From: Fibrobacteria bacterium
GTDB taxonomy: Bacteria > Fibrobacterota > Fibrobacteria > UBA5070
NCBI GenBank assembly: GCA_020633825.1
Contig: JACKCV010000001.1
Coordinates: 807,001 to 871,000 of the forward strand
DNA length: 64,000 bases
Direction: 5' to 3'
The position numbers and the translations under genes are program-made. Shown here one piece after another: positions 16,652 to 27,534 of this stretch. Below the pieces are notes generated by a model. That model worked only from the letters and a program-made list of their open reading frames with translations, was not told the origin of the DNA and made no database searches. Within the stretch, counting starts at the first letter, position 1, and each line of letters begins with the position of its first letter.

Positions 16652-18271
16652 ATGGCCACGCCCGAATTCGTCTACCAGGACCCCTTCCCCCTCGGCGAGG
16701 AGACCACCCAGTATCGATGCATCTCCACGGAGGGCGTTTCGGTCGCCGAATTCGAAGGCCAGAAGATCCTGAAGGTGACCCCGGAGGCCCTCGAAACGCT
16801 CTCCCGCGCCGCCATGCACGAGGTCTCCTTCTTCCTCCGTGCGGAGCACAACGAACAGGTGGCCAAGATCCTCCAGGATCCGGAAGCCAGCCGGAACGAC
16901 AAGGGGGTGGCCATGGCCATGCTCCGCAACGCCCAGGTCGCCGCGGAAGGGCAGCTGCCCATTTGCCAGGATACCGGGACCGCCACCGTGGTCGCCAAGA
17001 AGGGGCAGCAGGTCTGGACGGGCGTGAGGGATGAAGAATTCATCTCCAAGGGAGTCTGGCACACCTATACCCAAGACAATCTGCGGTACAGCCAGACCGT
17101 GGCCTTGGACATGTACACCGAGAAGAACACGGGAACCAACCTGCCCGCCCAGATCGACATCTACGCCACCGAAGGCATGGCCTACAAGTTCCTGTTCGTG
17201 GCCAAGGGAGGAGGGTCGGCGAACAAGTCCTATCTGTTCCAGGAGACCAAGGCACTCCTGAACCCCTCCAGCCTGAAGAAATTCCTCGTCGAGAAGATGA
17301 AGACGCTCGGAACGGCCGCCTGTCCGCCGTACCACATCGCTTTCGTGGTGGGGGGAACCAGCGCCGAGTCCGTGCTCAAGACCGTGAAACTGGCCTCCGC
17401 CAAATATCTCGACCACCTTCCCACGACCGGAAACGAGCATGGGCGAGCGTTCCGGGACATCGACCTCGAGAACGAATTGCTCGTGGAAGCCCAGAAGCTG
17501 GGGATCGGTGCGCAATTCGGCGGGAAATACTTCGCCCACGACATCCGCGTGATTCGTCTGCCCAGGCATGGAGCGTCCTGCCCCCTCGGCATGGGGGTCA
17601 GTTGCAGTGCCGACCGCAACATCAAGGCCAAGATCACCGAGAAGGGGTTGTTCCTCGAACAAATGGATCAAAACCCCGGGCGCTTGCTCCCGGATCTGGG
17701 AAGTGTGAAGCACAAACACGGGATCGAAGTCGATCTCGATCGTCCCATGTCCGAAATCCTGGCGGAATTGACCAAGCATCCTGTCAGCACCCCGTTGCTC
17801 CTCAAGGGAACGATCGTGGTCGCTCGGGATATCGCCCACGCGAAGTTCAAGGAAATCCTGGACGCCGGCAAGCCCCTTCCGGAATACCTGAAGCGCCATC
17901 CCGTCTACTACGCGGGCCCGGCGAAAACGCCTTCCGGAAAACCCAGCGGATCCTTCGGCCCCACCACGGCGGGACGGATGGACAGCTATGTGGACCTCCT
18001 CCAAAGTCACGGAGGCTCCATGGTCATGGTGGCGAAGGGAAATCGCTCGCAGCAGGTGACCGACGCCTGCCGCAAGCACGGGGGCTTCTACCTCGGGTCC
18101 ATTGGAGGGCCGGCGGCGGTCCTGGCCGAGGAAAACATCAAGAAGGTGGAATGCATCGATTTTCCGGAGCTCGGCATGGAAGCGGTCTGGAAGATCGATG
18201 TGGTGGATTTCCCCGCCTTCGTCCTGGTGGACGACAAAGGAAACGACTTCTTCAAACAATTGGGCTGCTGA
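16652..18271 (+). CDS. fumA: Class I (iron-sulfur) fumarate hydratase
   Basis: 539 residues. Interconverts fumarate and malate in the TCA cycle or the reductive branch leading to succinate, the main fermentation route of cultured Fibrobacter. The three 4Fe-4S ligands sit at C105 (PICQDTGT), C224 (AACPPYH) and C318 (PLGMGVSCSADRN), the same spacing as single-chain FumA/FumB enzymes. The C-terminal beta-subunit-like domain has KTPSGKPSGSFGPTTAGRMD and GSIGGPAAVLAEENIKKVE. ATG 16652 follows AGGAAGGA. A strong terminator follows at 18280. An enzyme for other dicarboxylates (such as tartrate dehydratase) is less likely because both subunits are fused. Confidence 0.92.
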   Translation: MATPEFVYQDPFPLGEETTQYRCISTEGVSVAEFEGQKILKVTPEALETLSRAAMHEVSFFLRAEHNEQVAKILQDPEASRNDKGVAMAMLRNAQVAAEGQLPICQDTGTATVVAKKGQQVWTGVRDEEFISKGVWHTYTQDNLRYSQTVALDMYTEKNTGTNLPAQIDIYATEGMAYKFLFVAKGGGSANKSYLFQETKALLNPSSLKKFLVEKMKTLGTAACPPYHIAFVVGGTSAESVLKTVKLASAKYLDHLPTTGNEHGRAFRDIDLENELLVEAQKLGIGAQFGGKYFAHDIRVIRLPRHGASCPLGMGVSCSADRNIKAKITEKGLFLEQMDQNPGRLLPDLGSVKHKHGIEVDLDRPMSEILAELTKHPVSTPLLLKGTIVVARDIAHAKFKEILDAGKPLPEYLKRHPVYYAGPAKTPSGKPSGSFGPTTAGRMDSYVDLLQSHGGSMVMVAKGNRSQQVTDACRKHGGFYLGSIGGPAAVLAEENIKKVECIDFPELGMEAVWKIDVVDFPAFVLVDDKGNDFFKQLGC

Positions 18272-18279
18272 GCCGGATT

Positions 18280-18309
18280 CCGGCCCTCCCGGGAGGGCCG
18301 GAGTGTTTC
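18280..18309 (+). terminator. Rho-independent terminator after fumarase
   Basis: Perfect 22-base palindrome at 18280-18301 (arm CCGGCCCTCCC) followed by AGTGTTTCT. It begins 8 bases after the fumarase stop. Confidence 0.65.
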
Positions 18310-18370
18310 TACCTTCCCCGGGCTCCGTCGTCCTGGCGGTGCCCGTGTGCCCTTTGCGGAGTTTCTCCCT

Positions 18371-20209
18371 ATGATGATGCAAAAGATTCGCGACAATGCA
18401 ATTTGGGTGGTCCTGGTGGCCGTGGTGTGTTTCATCGCCCTGATCTTTGTCGATTGGGGCATGAGCCCCGGAAATTCCATGACCCAGAAGACCGTCATCG
18501 GCGAAGCCGAAGGCGAGTCCATCCGGTACGAGGAATTCGATCGCTACGTCCAGCAGCAGGCCAACTTGGCCGTGCAGCAGGGACAGGATCTCTCCGCGGA
18601 GGACTATGCCAAGATCCGCCGCCAGATCTTCGACGAAATGGTGCGATTGCGCATCGTCCAGAAGGTCTACGCCCAGTACCAGCTCAAGGGAAGTCCGGAA
18701 GAAGTCCTCGACTTCATGCGCCGCAATCCCCCTCCTGGCGCGGAAAAGGCTCCCATCTTCATGGGACCCGACTCCCAGTTCTCCAAAGCCGCTTACGAGA
18801 AGTGGCTCTCCGACCCCCGGATCTATTCCGATCCCTACATGAAGATGATGGAATCGGAGGTTTCCCAGATCCGTCTCCCCGAGGAGCAGTTGCAGAAGAT
18901 CCTGCAAGCCGGCATCTATCCCACCCGCTTGGATCTCGAACAAGGCATCCGTCGCCAGCAAACGCGCGGATGGGGCGTCGCCGTCGTCGTTCCTCAGGAT
19001 TCCTTCCGGGTGGGCCAGCCGCCCCGGAGCGAAGTCGACGCCTACTTCGCCGCTCATCCCGACAGCTTCTTCGTCCCTCGCGACATCGCCAAGACCCCCT
19101 ACGTGCACATCGTGCGCCGTCCCTCCCACGCCGACTCGGTGGAAGTGAAGTCCTTCGCCGACACCCTGGTCGTGCGGATCAAAGCCGGGGAATCCTTCGA
19201 CACCCTGGCCAAGGACTATTCCGAAGATCCGGGTTCGGCGGCCCAGTATGGCCGCCTCGGGGGGCTGCAGCGTCGCACCCAATGGGTCCCGGTGTTCAGC
19301 AATGCGGTCGCGACCCTGGAAGTGGGGCAAATGTCCGAGCCCGTCCAGAGCTCCTTCGGATGGCACATCATCCGCTTGAATGCGAAGGAACTCGATGAAC
19401 GCACCAAGGATACGCTCTACGATGTCTCCCACATCCTGTTGCGCGTGACGCCTTCCCCCGACGCCATCGAAGCCATCAAGGAACGCCTGGAGGCCATTGC
19501 CGCCCAGGTGAAGAAAGGCGTGGCCTTCGAGGTGGCGGTCCAAGCCGAAAGCCTCTCCATCGACACCGCGCGCATCCTGCACGGGGAAATCGCCACCACG
19601 GTGAAAGGTCCTCTCGTGGGGCTCTCCGGCTGGTCGTTCCGCGGGCAGAAGGATGAGAAAGTGTCGGAAGTCCTGGAGAATGATCAGGCGTTGTTCTTGG
19701 CGGGACCCAGCCGCGTGCTCCAGGCGGGACGAGATTTGGAAACCTCCGCCGGACGCATCTTCCAGTCCTTGATGGTGCAAAAGCAACGGTTCTTGGCCCA
19801 GAAGTGGCTCGACTCCCTCTCTTCCACCATCGTTGCCTGCGGCAAAGACACCGCCTGCCTCCAGAAGCTTCCCAAGGTCGTCGTGACTCCGCTGGAAGAT
19901 CGTCCCGCCCAGAGCTTCGTGTTGGGCTACGGATACCAGACTCCGGAACTCATCGCCTCCTGGACCGAAGCCGCGGCCAAGCCTGGAACCTGGAGCAAGT
20001 CGATCCAGACCGTCTCGGGTGCGGCGATGCTCCGACTGGATTCCGTGGTGGTTCCCTCCGACACCGCCGTCGCCCAGAGCCTTGCCGAGTCGGGGCGTCG
20101 GGAATCGGCACGGATGTCGGTGGTTCGAAGTCTCTACGGAGCCTGGTCCGCGGACATGAAGCGAAAAGCCAAGATTGAAGACAACCTGGATCGTTTCTAT
20201 CGCGACTAA
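18371..20209 (+). CDS. PpiD/SurA-like membrane-anchored peptidyl-prolyl isomerase (parvulin)
   Basis: 612 residues from ATG 18371 (GGAG about 10 bases upstream). A single N-terminal membrane segment (NAIWVVLVAVVCFIALIFVDW) is followed by a SurA_N-like helical chaperone region (about 50-210, YEEFDRYVQQQANLAVQQ, FDEMVRLRIVQKV). A parvulin rotamase domain comes next (about 235-345: FADTLVVRIKAGESFDTLAK, YSEDPGSAAQYGRLG, VQSSFGWHIIRL). A second partial rotamase-like segment starts at DVSHILLRVTPSP. The layout is that of PpiD/PrsA-type foldases that assist exported proteins at the inner membrane, fitting the many secreted proteins nearby. It carries two Cys residues close together (VACGKDTACLQK) near residue 495. 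Confidence 0.85.
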   Translation: MMMQKIRDNAIWVVLVAVVCFIALIFVDWGMSPGNSMTQKTVIGEAEGESIRYEEFDRYVQQQANLAVQQGQDLSAEDYAKIRRQIFDEMVRLRIVQKVYAQYQLKGSPEEVLDFMRRNPPPGAEKAPIFMGPDSQFSKAAYEKWLSDPRIYSDPYMKMMESEVSQIRLPEEQLQKILQAGIYPTRLDLEQGIRRQQTRGWGVAVVVPQDSFRVGQPPRSEVDAYFAAHPDSFFVPRDIAKTPYVHIVRRPSHADSVEVKSFADTLVVRIKAGESFDTLAKDYSEDPGSAAQYGRLGGLQRRTQWVPVFSNAVATLEVGQMSEPVQSSFGWHIIRLNAKELDERTKDTLYDVSHILLRVTPSPDAIEAIKERLEAIAAQVKKGVAFEVAVQAESLSIDTARILHGEIATTVKGPLVGLSGWSFRGQKDEKVSEVLENDQALFLAGPSRVLQAGRDLETSAGRIFQSLMVQKQRFLAQKWLDSLSSTIVACGKDTACLQKLPKVVVTPLEDRPAQSFVLGYGYQTPELIASWTEAAAKPGTWSKSIQTVSGAAMLRLDSVVVPSDTAVAQSLAESGRRESARMSVVRSLYGAWSADMKRKAKIEDNLDRFYRD

Positions 20210-20272
20210 CTCCTTGGAACCGCAGGTTGCACTCCAAACGGGCTGACAACCGGCAGGAAAGGAGTTAGATTG

Positions 20273-20401
20273 ATGAACATGCGATGGATTCATCTTTTAC
20301 TGCTGGTCGCGTTCTTCGGGGGAGCCGTCAGCTCGGTTCATGCCCGCGAAGCGGTCACCAAGCAGTCGAATTGGACCAAGATCAAAGAGATCTTCAAGTA
20401 A
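20273..20401 (+). CDS. 42-residue secreted peptide upstream of obgE
   Basis: ATG 20273 lies 8 bases after AGGAAAGGAG, one of the best ribosome sites in the window. The product is MNMRWIHLLLLVAFFGG continuing AVSSVHA, a classical signal peptide with an AXA-like site (VHA). The mature part would be only about 18 residues (REAVTKQSNWTKIKEIFK), basic and potentially amphipathic. It is 63 bases after the PpiD-like gene and 90 bases before obgE, separated from obgE by hairpins. The frame is too short for standard gene callers. It could be a genuine secreted peptide, or a leader peptide whose translation affects obgE expression. Confidence 0.65.
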   Translation: MNMRWIHLLLLVAFFGGAVSSVHAREAVTKQSNWTKIKEIFK

Positions 20402-20407
20402 CAACCC

Positions 20408-20433
20408 GCTCCCCCCTCGTTTGGCGAGGGAGC
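20408..20433 (+). promoter_or_regulatory. Hairpin in obgE leader with alternative pairing
   Basis: GCTCCC at 20408-20413 can pair with GGGAGC at 20428-20433 (extended by TCG/CGA, with three bulged C). An identical GGGAGC at 20441-20446 forms part of the following terminator stem. The two pairings exclude each other, which would allow antitermination, though the local one is favoured. Confidence 0.4.
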
Positions 20434-20441
20434 TGTCGGTG

Positions 20442-20478
20442 GGAGCGCTTGGCAACGAGCGTTCCCTTTCTTTTTTTG
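20442..20478 (+). terminator. Rho-independent terminator just upstream of obgE
   Basis: Stem GGAGCGCT (20442-20449) with AGCGTTCC (20458-20465), one G-U pair, followed by CTTTCTTTTTTTGG. It ends only about 13 bases before the obgE start codon, leaving no room for a separate promoter between them. Confidence 0.75.
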
Positions 20479-20491
20479 GTGAAGTAGGGTC

Positions 20492-21505
20492 ATGTTTCTC
20501 GACGAAAGCCGTATTCAGGTCAAGGCCGGAGGAGGGGGCAATGGCTGCATTTCCTTCCGACGGGAGAAGTACGTCCCATTCGGGGGGCCGAATGGAGGCG
20601 ATGGGGGGCGCGGTGGCCATATCGTGCTCCAAGCCGACCCTCAAATCCAGACTCTTTACGACATCGGGACGGTGCGCACGTTCCGCGCCGAGCGCGGAGA
20701 GCATGGCCAAGGCTCCCAATGCACCGGCCGAAATGGCAAGGACTTGTATGTGAAGGTCCCTCTCGGGACTCTGGTCAAGGATGAGGAAGGGAACCTCCTG
20801 GCCGACCTCACCGAACCAGGCGCGCAATGGGTGGCAGGCCGTGGTGGCAAGGGGGGGCTGGGCAACCAGCATTTCGCCACCCCTCGCAACCAAGCTCCGC
20901 GAAAGGCGACCCCCGGGCAACCCGGTGAGGAGCGCGAGCTGTTCCTGGAGCTCAAGTTGGTGGCGGACGTGGCCTTGGTGGGATTCCCCAATGCCGGAAA
21001 AAGCTCCTTGCTGTCCGCCCTCTCCCAGGCCCATCCTCGGGTCGCGGACTACCCCTTCACCACTCTCGAGCCCTCCTTGGGGATCGTGCAGGTGCACGAC
21101 GGTGTCTCCTTCGTGATGGCCGACATCCCGGGGTTGCTCGAGGGTGCCGCCGAGGGGAAAGGGCTCGGACACCGGTTCCTGCGTCACATCGAGCGAACTC
21201 GAGCTCTCCTGTTCCTCATCGATCCTTGGGATGCCAAGGGCGAGGAGGAGACCGAGAAGGAGCGCGCCGATCGGGTCCGGAACGCTGTGAAGGTGCTTCG
21301 AGGCGAACTGGAGCGGTACCATCCGCGCTTGCTGGCCAAGCCATGGGTGGTCGCCGTCAACAAATGCGATCAAGGGCAGCCCGTCCAGCCTGGCGATCTG
21401 CCGCGGACCTACTATGTCTCCGCCCTGGCCAGGACGGGACTTCGTCCGCTCGTCGAGCGGCTCTGGGAAGTGGTCCAGGAAGCCCGCATCGAAGCGAATC
21501 CCTGA
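20492..21505 (+). CDS. obgE: GTPase Obg/CgtA
   Basis: 337 residues. Obg binds GTP/GDP and the 50S ribosomal subunit, coupling ribosome assembly to growth and stress. The N-terminal glycine-rich Obg fold (about 1-158) carries VKAGGGGNGCISFRREK and GGRGGHIVLQAD. The G domain has G1 GFPNAGKSS (about 166), G2 YPFTTLEPSLG, G3 DIPGLLEGA, G4 NKCD and G5 SALARTG. The variable C-terminal OCT domain is essentially absent. ATG 20492 lies directly after a terminator hairpin, so expression may depend on read-through of that structure. Confidence 0.93.
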   Translation: MFLDESRIQVKAGGGGNGCISFRREKYVPFGGPNGGDGGRGGHIVLQADPQIQTLYDIGTVRTFRAERGEHGQGSQCTGRNGKDLYVKVPLGTLVKDEEGNLLADLTEPGAQWVAGRGGKGGLGNQHFATPRNQAPRKATPGQPGEERELFLELKLVADVALVGFPNAGKSSLLSALSQAHPRVADYPFTTLEPSLGIVQVHDGVSFVMADIPGLLEGAAEGKGLGHRFLRHIERTRALLFLIDPWDAKGEEETEKERADRVRNAVKVLRGELERYHPRLLAKPWVVAVNKCDQGQPVQPGDLPRTYYVSALARTGLRPLVERLWEVVQEARIEANP

Positions 21506-21603
21506 TTCCTTCCCCACTCGGGCATTGCCTGGGAGTGTGGGAAAATGCGATCCTTGGCGATGCCTCCGATCCCCAGAACCGGTTCGGGGGTTCCGGGGGA
21601 ACC

Positions 21604-23250
21604 ATGGGTTCAAGCTCCAGATCGGCCGAAGCGCTCGACGCTTTGCACCGGATCGATCGGCCTCGTCTCCTGATCGAGGTCGCGTTGTGCGTCCTGATGA
21701 CGGAGCTGTCGATCATGGTCGGGATGCCCTACGTCTTTCCGGAATTGTCCGATGTGGCCTCTTCCGTGGTCGATGTGCTTCTCCTGGCCCTCGTTTCGGG
21801 GCCCTTGATCTTCTGGCGGTTGCGGGCGAATTTGAATCGGGCCTTCGGGGGGGAGGGGAAGACGCGTTGGATCGCCGACGACCTTCTCCTGCCGATCGTG
21901 GCCATGTGCAGCATGATGGTCCTGACGGCAGGTGTGGTCCATGGCTACAATCTCGAGCGCCGCAAGGAGGCGACGGCTCAGATGGAATTGGTGGCCTCCC
22001 GGGTGCAGCGTGAGATCCAGGCGCGGTTCGACCGCCTGCTCTATGGTTTGCACAGCTCCCGTAGTTTCCTCCTCGCGGTCCCCAACGTGGACCGGGCCCT
22101 CTTCCGAGCCTTCTGGGACGGACGGCGGGTGGGGCAGGAATTCCCGGGAGTGCGAGGATTCGGCATCATCCAGCAGATTCCTCGGAGCGACTCCCTCGCC
22201 CTCGTGCAGGAGCAACGACGCGACGGAGCTCCGGACTTCGCGATCCGTTCGGCCGGCAGCGCCCCGGACCTGTTCGTGATCACCCACATCGAACCGGTGG
22301 CCGCCAACGGTCCGGCCTGGGGACTGGATGTGGGCTTCGAAGACGTGCGGCGGGAGGGGATCGAGGCCGCGCTGCGCATGGGACGCCCGATCCTGACGGG
22401 TCGGATCGTCCTGGTGCAGGACGGGGCCCGACGCGCCGGGTTCCTGTTCCTGTTGCCTCTTCAGGGGCCCTTGGGGCCGGGGGATCCCGCGTTCGGGCAT
22501 GGGAAGGTCACCTACGCTTCGGTGGTGGTGGACGAGCTCCTGGAGGGGATCGATTCCGTGGCCGGAGCCGGCGTCGCGATCCGCTTGTGGGAAGGACTTC
22601 GCGATTCGGCCCGCCAAGTGTACGGGACCCGGGCGGATCCCGTCGAGGAGGGAAACGTCGGCAGACGCGAACTCGTGGTGGGAGATCGGTCGTTGCTTCT
22701 CGAGGTCGCAAAACCCGAGGGATCCATGACCTTCGATTCCGCGGTGGTCCTCATCGTCTGCGCCGGGACTTCGTTGTCCCTCCTGGTGGGAATCGTGATC
22801 TGGATGCTGGGCGCGGGGCGGCGCAAGGCGGAGGATCTGGCCCTGGCGATGAACGCCGACCTCCTGGAGGCGCGCCGGGTTTCCGACGGGGCGCTGCGCG
22901 AGAGTCGCGCGGTCTTCGACACCATCCATGCGCATGCGATCGTGTCCATGACCGATCGGCAGGGGCGTTTGCTCGAGGTGAACGACGCCTTCTGCCAGGT
23001 TTCCGGATATGGCCGACGCGAACTGATCGGCAAGACCCACCGGGTCGTGAACTCCGGGTTCCATGATGTCGAATTCTGGAACGGGATGTGGAAATGCATG
23101 GCCGCCGGACGATCCTGGAGGGGGGCGATCCGCAATCGCTCGAAGTCGGGGCGCACCTATTGGATCGACACCATCGTCGCCCCGATCCTCGACGAATCGG
23201 GCCAGCCGGAGAGGTTCCTTTCGATCGGCTACGACATCACCGACCGCTAG
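21604..23250 (+). CDS. N-terminal part of a CHASE-PAS hybrid histidine kinase, ended by an in-frame TAG
   Basis: 548 residues from ATG 21604 (GGGGGAA just upstream) to TAG 23248-23250. Two or three membrane segments near the N-terminus (LIEVALCVLMTELSIMVGMPY, VDVLLLALVSGPLIFW, LLLPIVAMCSMMVLTAGVVHGY) precede an extracytoplasmic CHASE domain (about 125-350, FPGVRGFGIIQQIPRSD, DLFVITHIEPVAANG). Another membrane segment follows (VVLIVCAGTSLSLLVGIVIWML), then a PAS domain with PAC motif ending FLSIGYDITDR. At that point TAG replaces the Lys codon that normally continues a DITDRK-type motif. The next codon, in the same frame, runs without a stop through the rest of a kinase to 25305. So this is half of one ancestral gene. 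Confidence 0.8.
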   Translation: MGSSSRSAEALDALHRIDRPRLLIEVALCVLMTELSIMVGMPYVFPELSDVASSVVDVLLLALVSGPLIFWRLRANLNRAFGGEGKTRWIADDLLLPIVAMCSMMVLTAGVVHGYNLERRKEATAQMELVASRVQREIQARFDRLLYGLHSSRSFLLAVPNVDRALFRAFWDGRRVGQEFPGVRGFGIIQQIPRSDSLALVQEQRRDGAPDFAIRSAGSAPDLFVITHIEPVAANGPAWGLDVGFEDVRREGIEAALRMGRPILTGRIVLVQDGARRAGFLFLLPLQGPLGPGDPAFGHGKVTYASVVVDELLEGIDSVAGAGVAIRLWEGLRDSARQVYGTRADPVEEGNVGRRELVVGDRSLLLEVAKPEGSMTFDSAVVLIVCAGTSLSLLVGIVIWMLGAGRRKAEDLALAMNADLLEARRVSDGALRESRAVFDTIHAHAIVSMTDRQGRLLEVNDAFCQVSGYGRRELIGKTHRVVNSGFHDVEFWNGMWKCMAAGRSWRGAIRNRSKSGRTYWIDTIVAPILDESGQPERFLSIGYDITDR

Positions 23251-23325
23251 TCCGCGGAGCGGGTCCTGCAGGAGGTCACCTCCCGACTGCAGACCATCCT
23301 GGATTCGGCCACCGAGATCTCCATC

Positions 23326-25305
<1,980 letters not shown>

Positions 25306-25363
25306 TCGCATCGCCCGGCGATCCGGCGGGGTTTGGTCGGAAGGATGCGGATCGGGGGAGGGG

Positions 25364-26173
25364 TCAGGAGATCGGGAGGAAGCGTTCGATCGCCTGGGCG
25401 ACTCCGTCTTCCATGTTGCTCCCGGTGACATGGTCGGCCATCGCCTTGACTTCCTCGCGGCCGTTGGCCATGCAGATCCCCATTCCCGCGAGCTCCAGCA
25501 TGCCGAGGTCGTTGTGGCTGTCGCCGATGGCCATGACCACGTCGCGATCGAGCCCGAGTCGTTCGAGGAGGAGGCCCAGACTGTGCTTCTTGTCGATGCC
25601 CAGATCGGTGAATTCCAGGAAGAAGGGCTTGGAGATCACCATGTTCATGCGGTCGGCGATCACGGGGCGGAGCCGATCGGCCAATCCCGCCAGACGTTGG
25701 GGTTCGTCGACCACGATGACCTTGATCGCGTCGCGTACGACGTGGCTCTTGAAATCGGGCACCTCCACGACATCCATTCCCGTGAGGGTGCGTTCCACCT
25801 CGACCCATTCGTCGAGTTTGGGGGTGACGATCCGGTCGTCGACATAGGTGAGGATGCCCGCGCGGTGGGTGTGGGCATGGTCGTGGATCTCGTGGATGAG
25901 TTCCTTCGCCAGGGATTGTTCGAAGATGGGCGTACCGGTACGGCAGTCGGTGACGACCGCCCCGTTGAACGAAATGATCCACCCTCCGAATTCCGGCAGG
26001 CGCAGTTCCCGGGCGTATCTCCAGATGGCGCCGGTGGGACGGCCGGAGGCCAGAACCACGCGGACTCCGGTCTCCTGGGCTTGGATCAGGCGATCGCGCG
26101 TGCGCGGGGAGATGGTCAGATCGTCGCGCAACAGGGTGTCGTCGAGGTCCAGGACGATCATTTCGTATGCCAT
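25364..26173 (-). CDS. Cof-type HAD-superfamily phosphatase
   Basis: 269 residues from ATG 26173 (GGAG 8 bases upstream). HAD motif I LDLDDTLL has the nucleophile Asp, motif II is VVLASGRP, motif III the Lys in the DKKHSLGLLLE segment, and motif IV GDSHNDLGMLELAG. The large C2B cap between them (SFNGAVVTDCRTG ... VISKPFFLEFTDLGIDK) places it in the Cof/YidA group, cytoplasmic hydrolases of sugar phosphates, pyridoxal phosphate or flavin mononucleotide. The substrate cannot be told. It converges with the histidine-kinase gene. Confidence 0.87.
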   Translation of the reverse strand: MAYEMIVLDLDDTLLRDDLTISPRTRDRLIQAQETGVRVVLASGRPTGAIWRYARELRLPEFGGWIISFNGAVVTDCRTGTPIFEQSLAKELIHEIHDHAHTHRAGILTYVDDRIVTPKLDEWVEVERTLTGMDVVEVPDFKSHVVRDAIKVIVVDEPQRLAGLADRLRPVIADRMNMVISKPFFLEFTDLGIDKKHSLGLLLERLGLDRDVVMAIGDSHNDLGMLELAGMGICMANGREEVKAMADHVTGSNMEDGVAQAIERFLPIS

Positions 26174-26355
26174 CTCGCGACTCCACTGGAAAAGGTCCCG
26201 GCCAGGGATTCCGCGTCCCCGGCGATGCAAGAGCGGGCAAAGGTAGGTCTTCCCGAAGGGACCGTTCGGTTCCTTTCGCCACCTTCCCTCGGGATGCCGG
26301 GCGCGGGTTCGTCGTCGGAGCGCGCCGAGGAACCCGGGCTTTCCTCCCGAGGGTG

Positions 26356-27423
26356 TCAGCCCGCTCGATGGACCGGGGTTTCCCCCGGCATCAGCACAGG
26401 TCCTCCGGGATCGGAGGGAACTCGGGTCGCCCGGAGTCGGTCCGTCCAACGTCGGCCAAGATGACGGGCCAGTCGGTGGCTGGGAAATTCGATCAGGACG
26501 TGGAACACCCAGGACAATCCCAGGACGAATCCGAGCTTGAGGGACCAGTCGGCGACATGCCCGAAGAAAGGGGGACCCCAGGTCTTCCAGAGCGCCAGCC
26601 CCAAGGGATGGATCAGGTAGAGGGAATAGCTCCCGGCTCCTGCTCGCTCGAACAGGCGGGAGGTCGGATGGGTGCGGAACCAGCCGAGTTCCTGCCAGAT
26701 CCACCAGGCGGCGTAGAGGGCGAAGAGGTTGAGCGTGAGATGGTGCCCGGCGATGCGCTGCCAGGCCAACCACGTGGTGGCCGATCCGGCGGCCACGGCG
26801 ATCGCGCGTGCGGTCAGGATCCGTCCCTTGCCGGGATCCGGAAGTGCGCGGGTCCATTCGGCGAGTTTCACCCCGAGCAGCCAGACGGGAAGACCCAGCA
26901 CCCAATCGAGATGGTAGCCCCAGGCCGGGTAGTCGATGTTGGATCGTTTCTGGGTGAACCAGGCCAGGGCGAACGCCGCGGCGAACCCGGCCCCGATCAG
27001 GGTCTTCCAGGGGCGGCCGGGGAGGGTCCGCAGCAAGGGGTACAGGGCGTAGTAGATCATCTCCGCCACGATGGACCAGGCGGGGATGCCGGCCAGCCAA
27101 TCCTGACGGAAATCGTCCATGCCGTGGTAGGCCCTCCAGATCGCCAGGGCCGCGACCATGGGGAGGGTCAGCCGGACGAACCGCCGCAGGAGGTATTCCC
27201 CGAGGTCGAAGGGTTTTCCCTGGGCGTAGGGGTGGTGGATGCACAGCCCGGAGATCACGAAGAAGACGATCACCGCGGCGGGGCCGCTGATGGAGCCGCG
27301 CCAGATGAGATCGATGGTCTGGGGGAGCCCCTTGGCGGCCCCGGTCGTGAGCGGAGGCATGGCGCCGTGGCGCATCACCACCCAGAGCGCGGCGAAGAAC
27401 CGCAAGGTGTCGAGTCCCGCCAA
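26356..27423 (-). CDS. Acyltransferase 3 (OafA/YrhL-like) membrane protein
   Basis: 355 residues with about ten hydrophobic segments. The N-terminus LDTLRFFAALWVVMRHGAM contains the conserved His, and IVFFVISGLCIHHPYAQG continues with LGEYLLRRFVRLTLPMVAAL, the classic family signature (RxxR near the second helix). LWRGS-like and AGSYSLYLIHPLGLALW segments near the C-terminus also fit. Such enzymes O-acetylate or otherwise acylate surface polysaccharides, peptidoglycan or antibiotics. The start TTG 27423 was chosen from the family's N-terminal phrase; no clear ribosome site is visible, so it could lie slightly upstream. Confidence 0.85.
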   Translation of the reverse strand: MAGLDTLRFFAALWVVMRHGAMPPLTTGAAKGLPQTIDLIWRGSISGPAAVIVFFVISGLCIHHPYAQGKPFDLGEYLLRRFVRLTLPMVAALAIWRAYHGMDDFRQDWLAGIPAWSIVAEMIYYALYPLLRTLPGRPWKTLIGAGFAAAFALAWFTQKRSNIDYPAWGYHLDWVLGLPVWLLGVKLAEWTRALPDPGKGRILTARAIAVAAGSATTWLAWQRIAGHHLTLNLFALYAAWWIWQELGWFRTHPTSRLFERAGAGSYSLYLIHPLGLALWKTWGPPFFGHVADWSLKLGFVLGLSWVFHVLIEFPSHRLARHLGRRWTDRLRATRVPSDPGGPVLMPGETPVHRAG

Positions 27424-27534
27424 GCGTGAAGGGATCCGTGGATGGAGTGGAGTGTCGTGGTCGATCAGACTCGCAAAACTAGACCCGACCGCCGGGGGAG
27501 GACAACCAGGGCAGTGCGTCCCGGTCCCAAGGCC

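Noticed and set aside
16628..20293. 1221-codon minus-strand frame opposite fumarase and the PpiD-like gene
   Set aside because: Both plus-strand genes carry clear family motifs; the minus product shows no domain and is rich in Gly, His, Asp and Arg typical of antisense translations.
23248..23250. Genome-wide recoding of TAG (pyrrolysine or suppressor code)
   Set aside because: TAG terminates the genes ending at 939, 29026 and 45283 in a normal way, so amber is an ordinary stop here.
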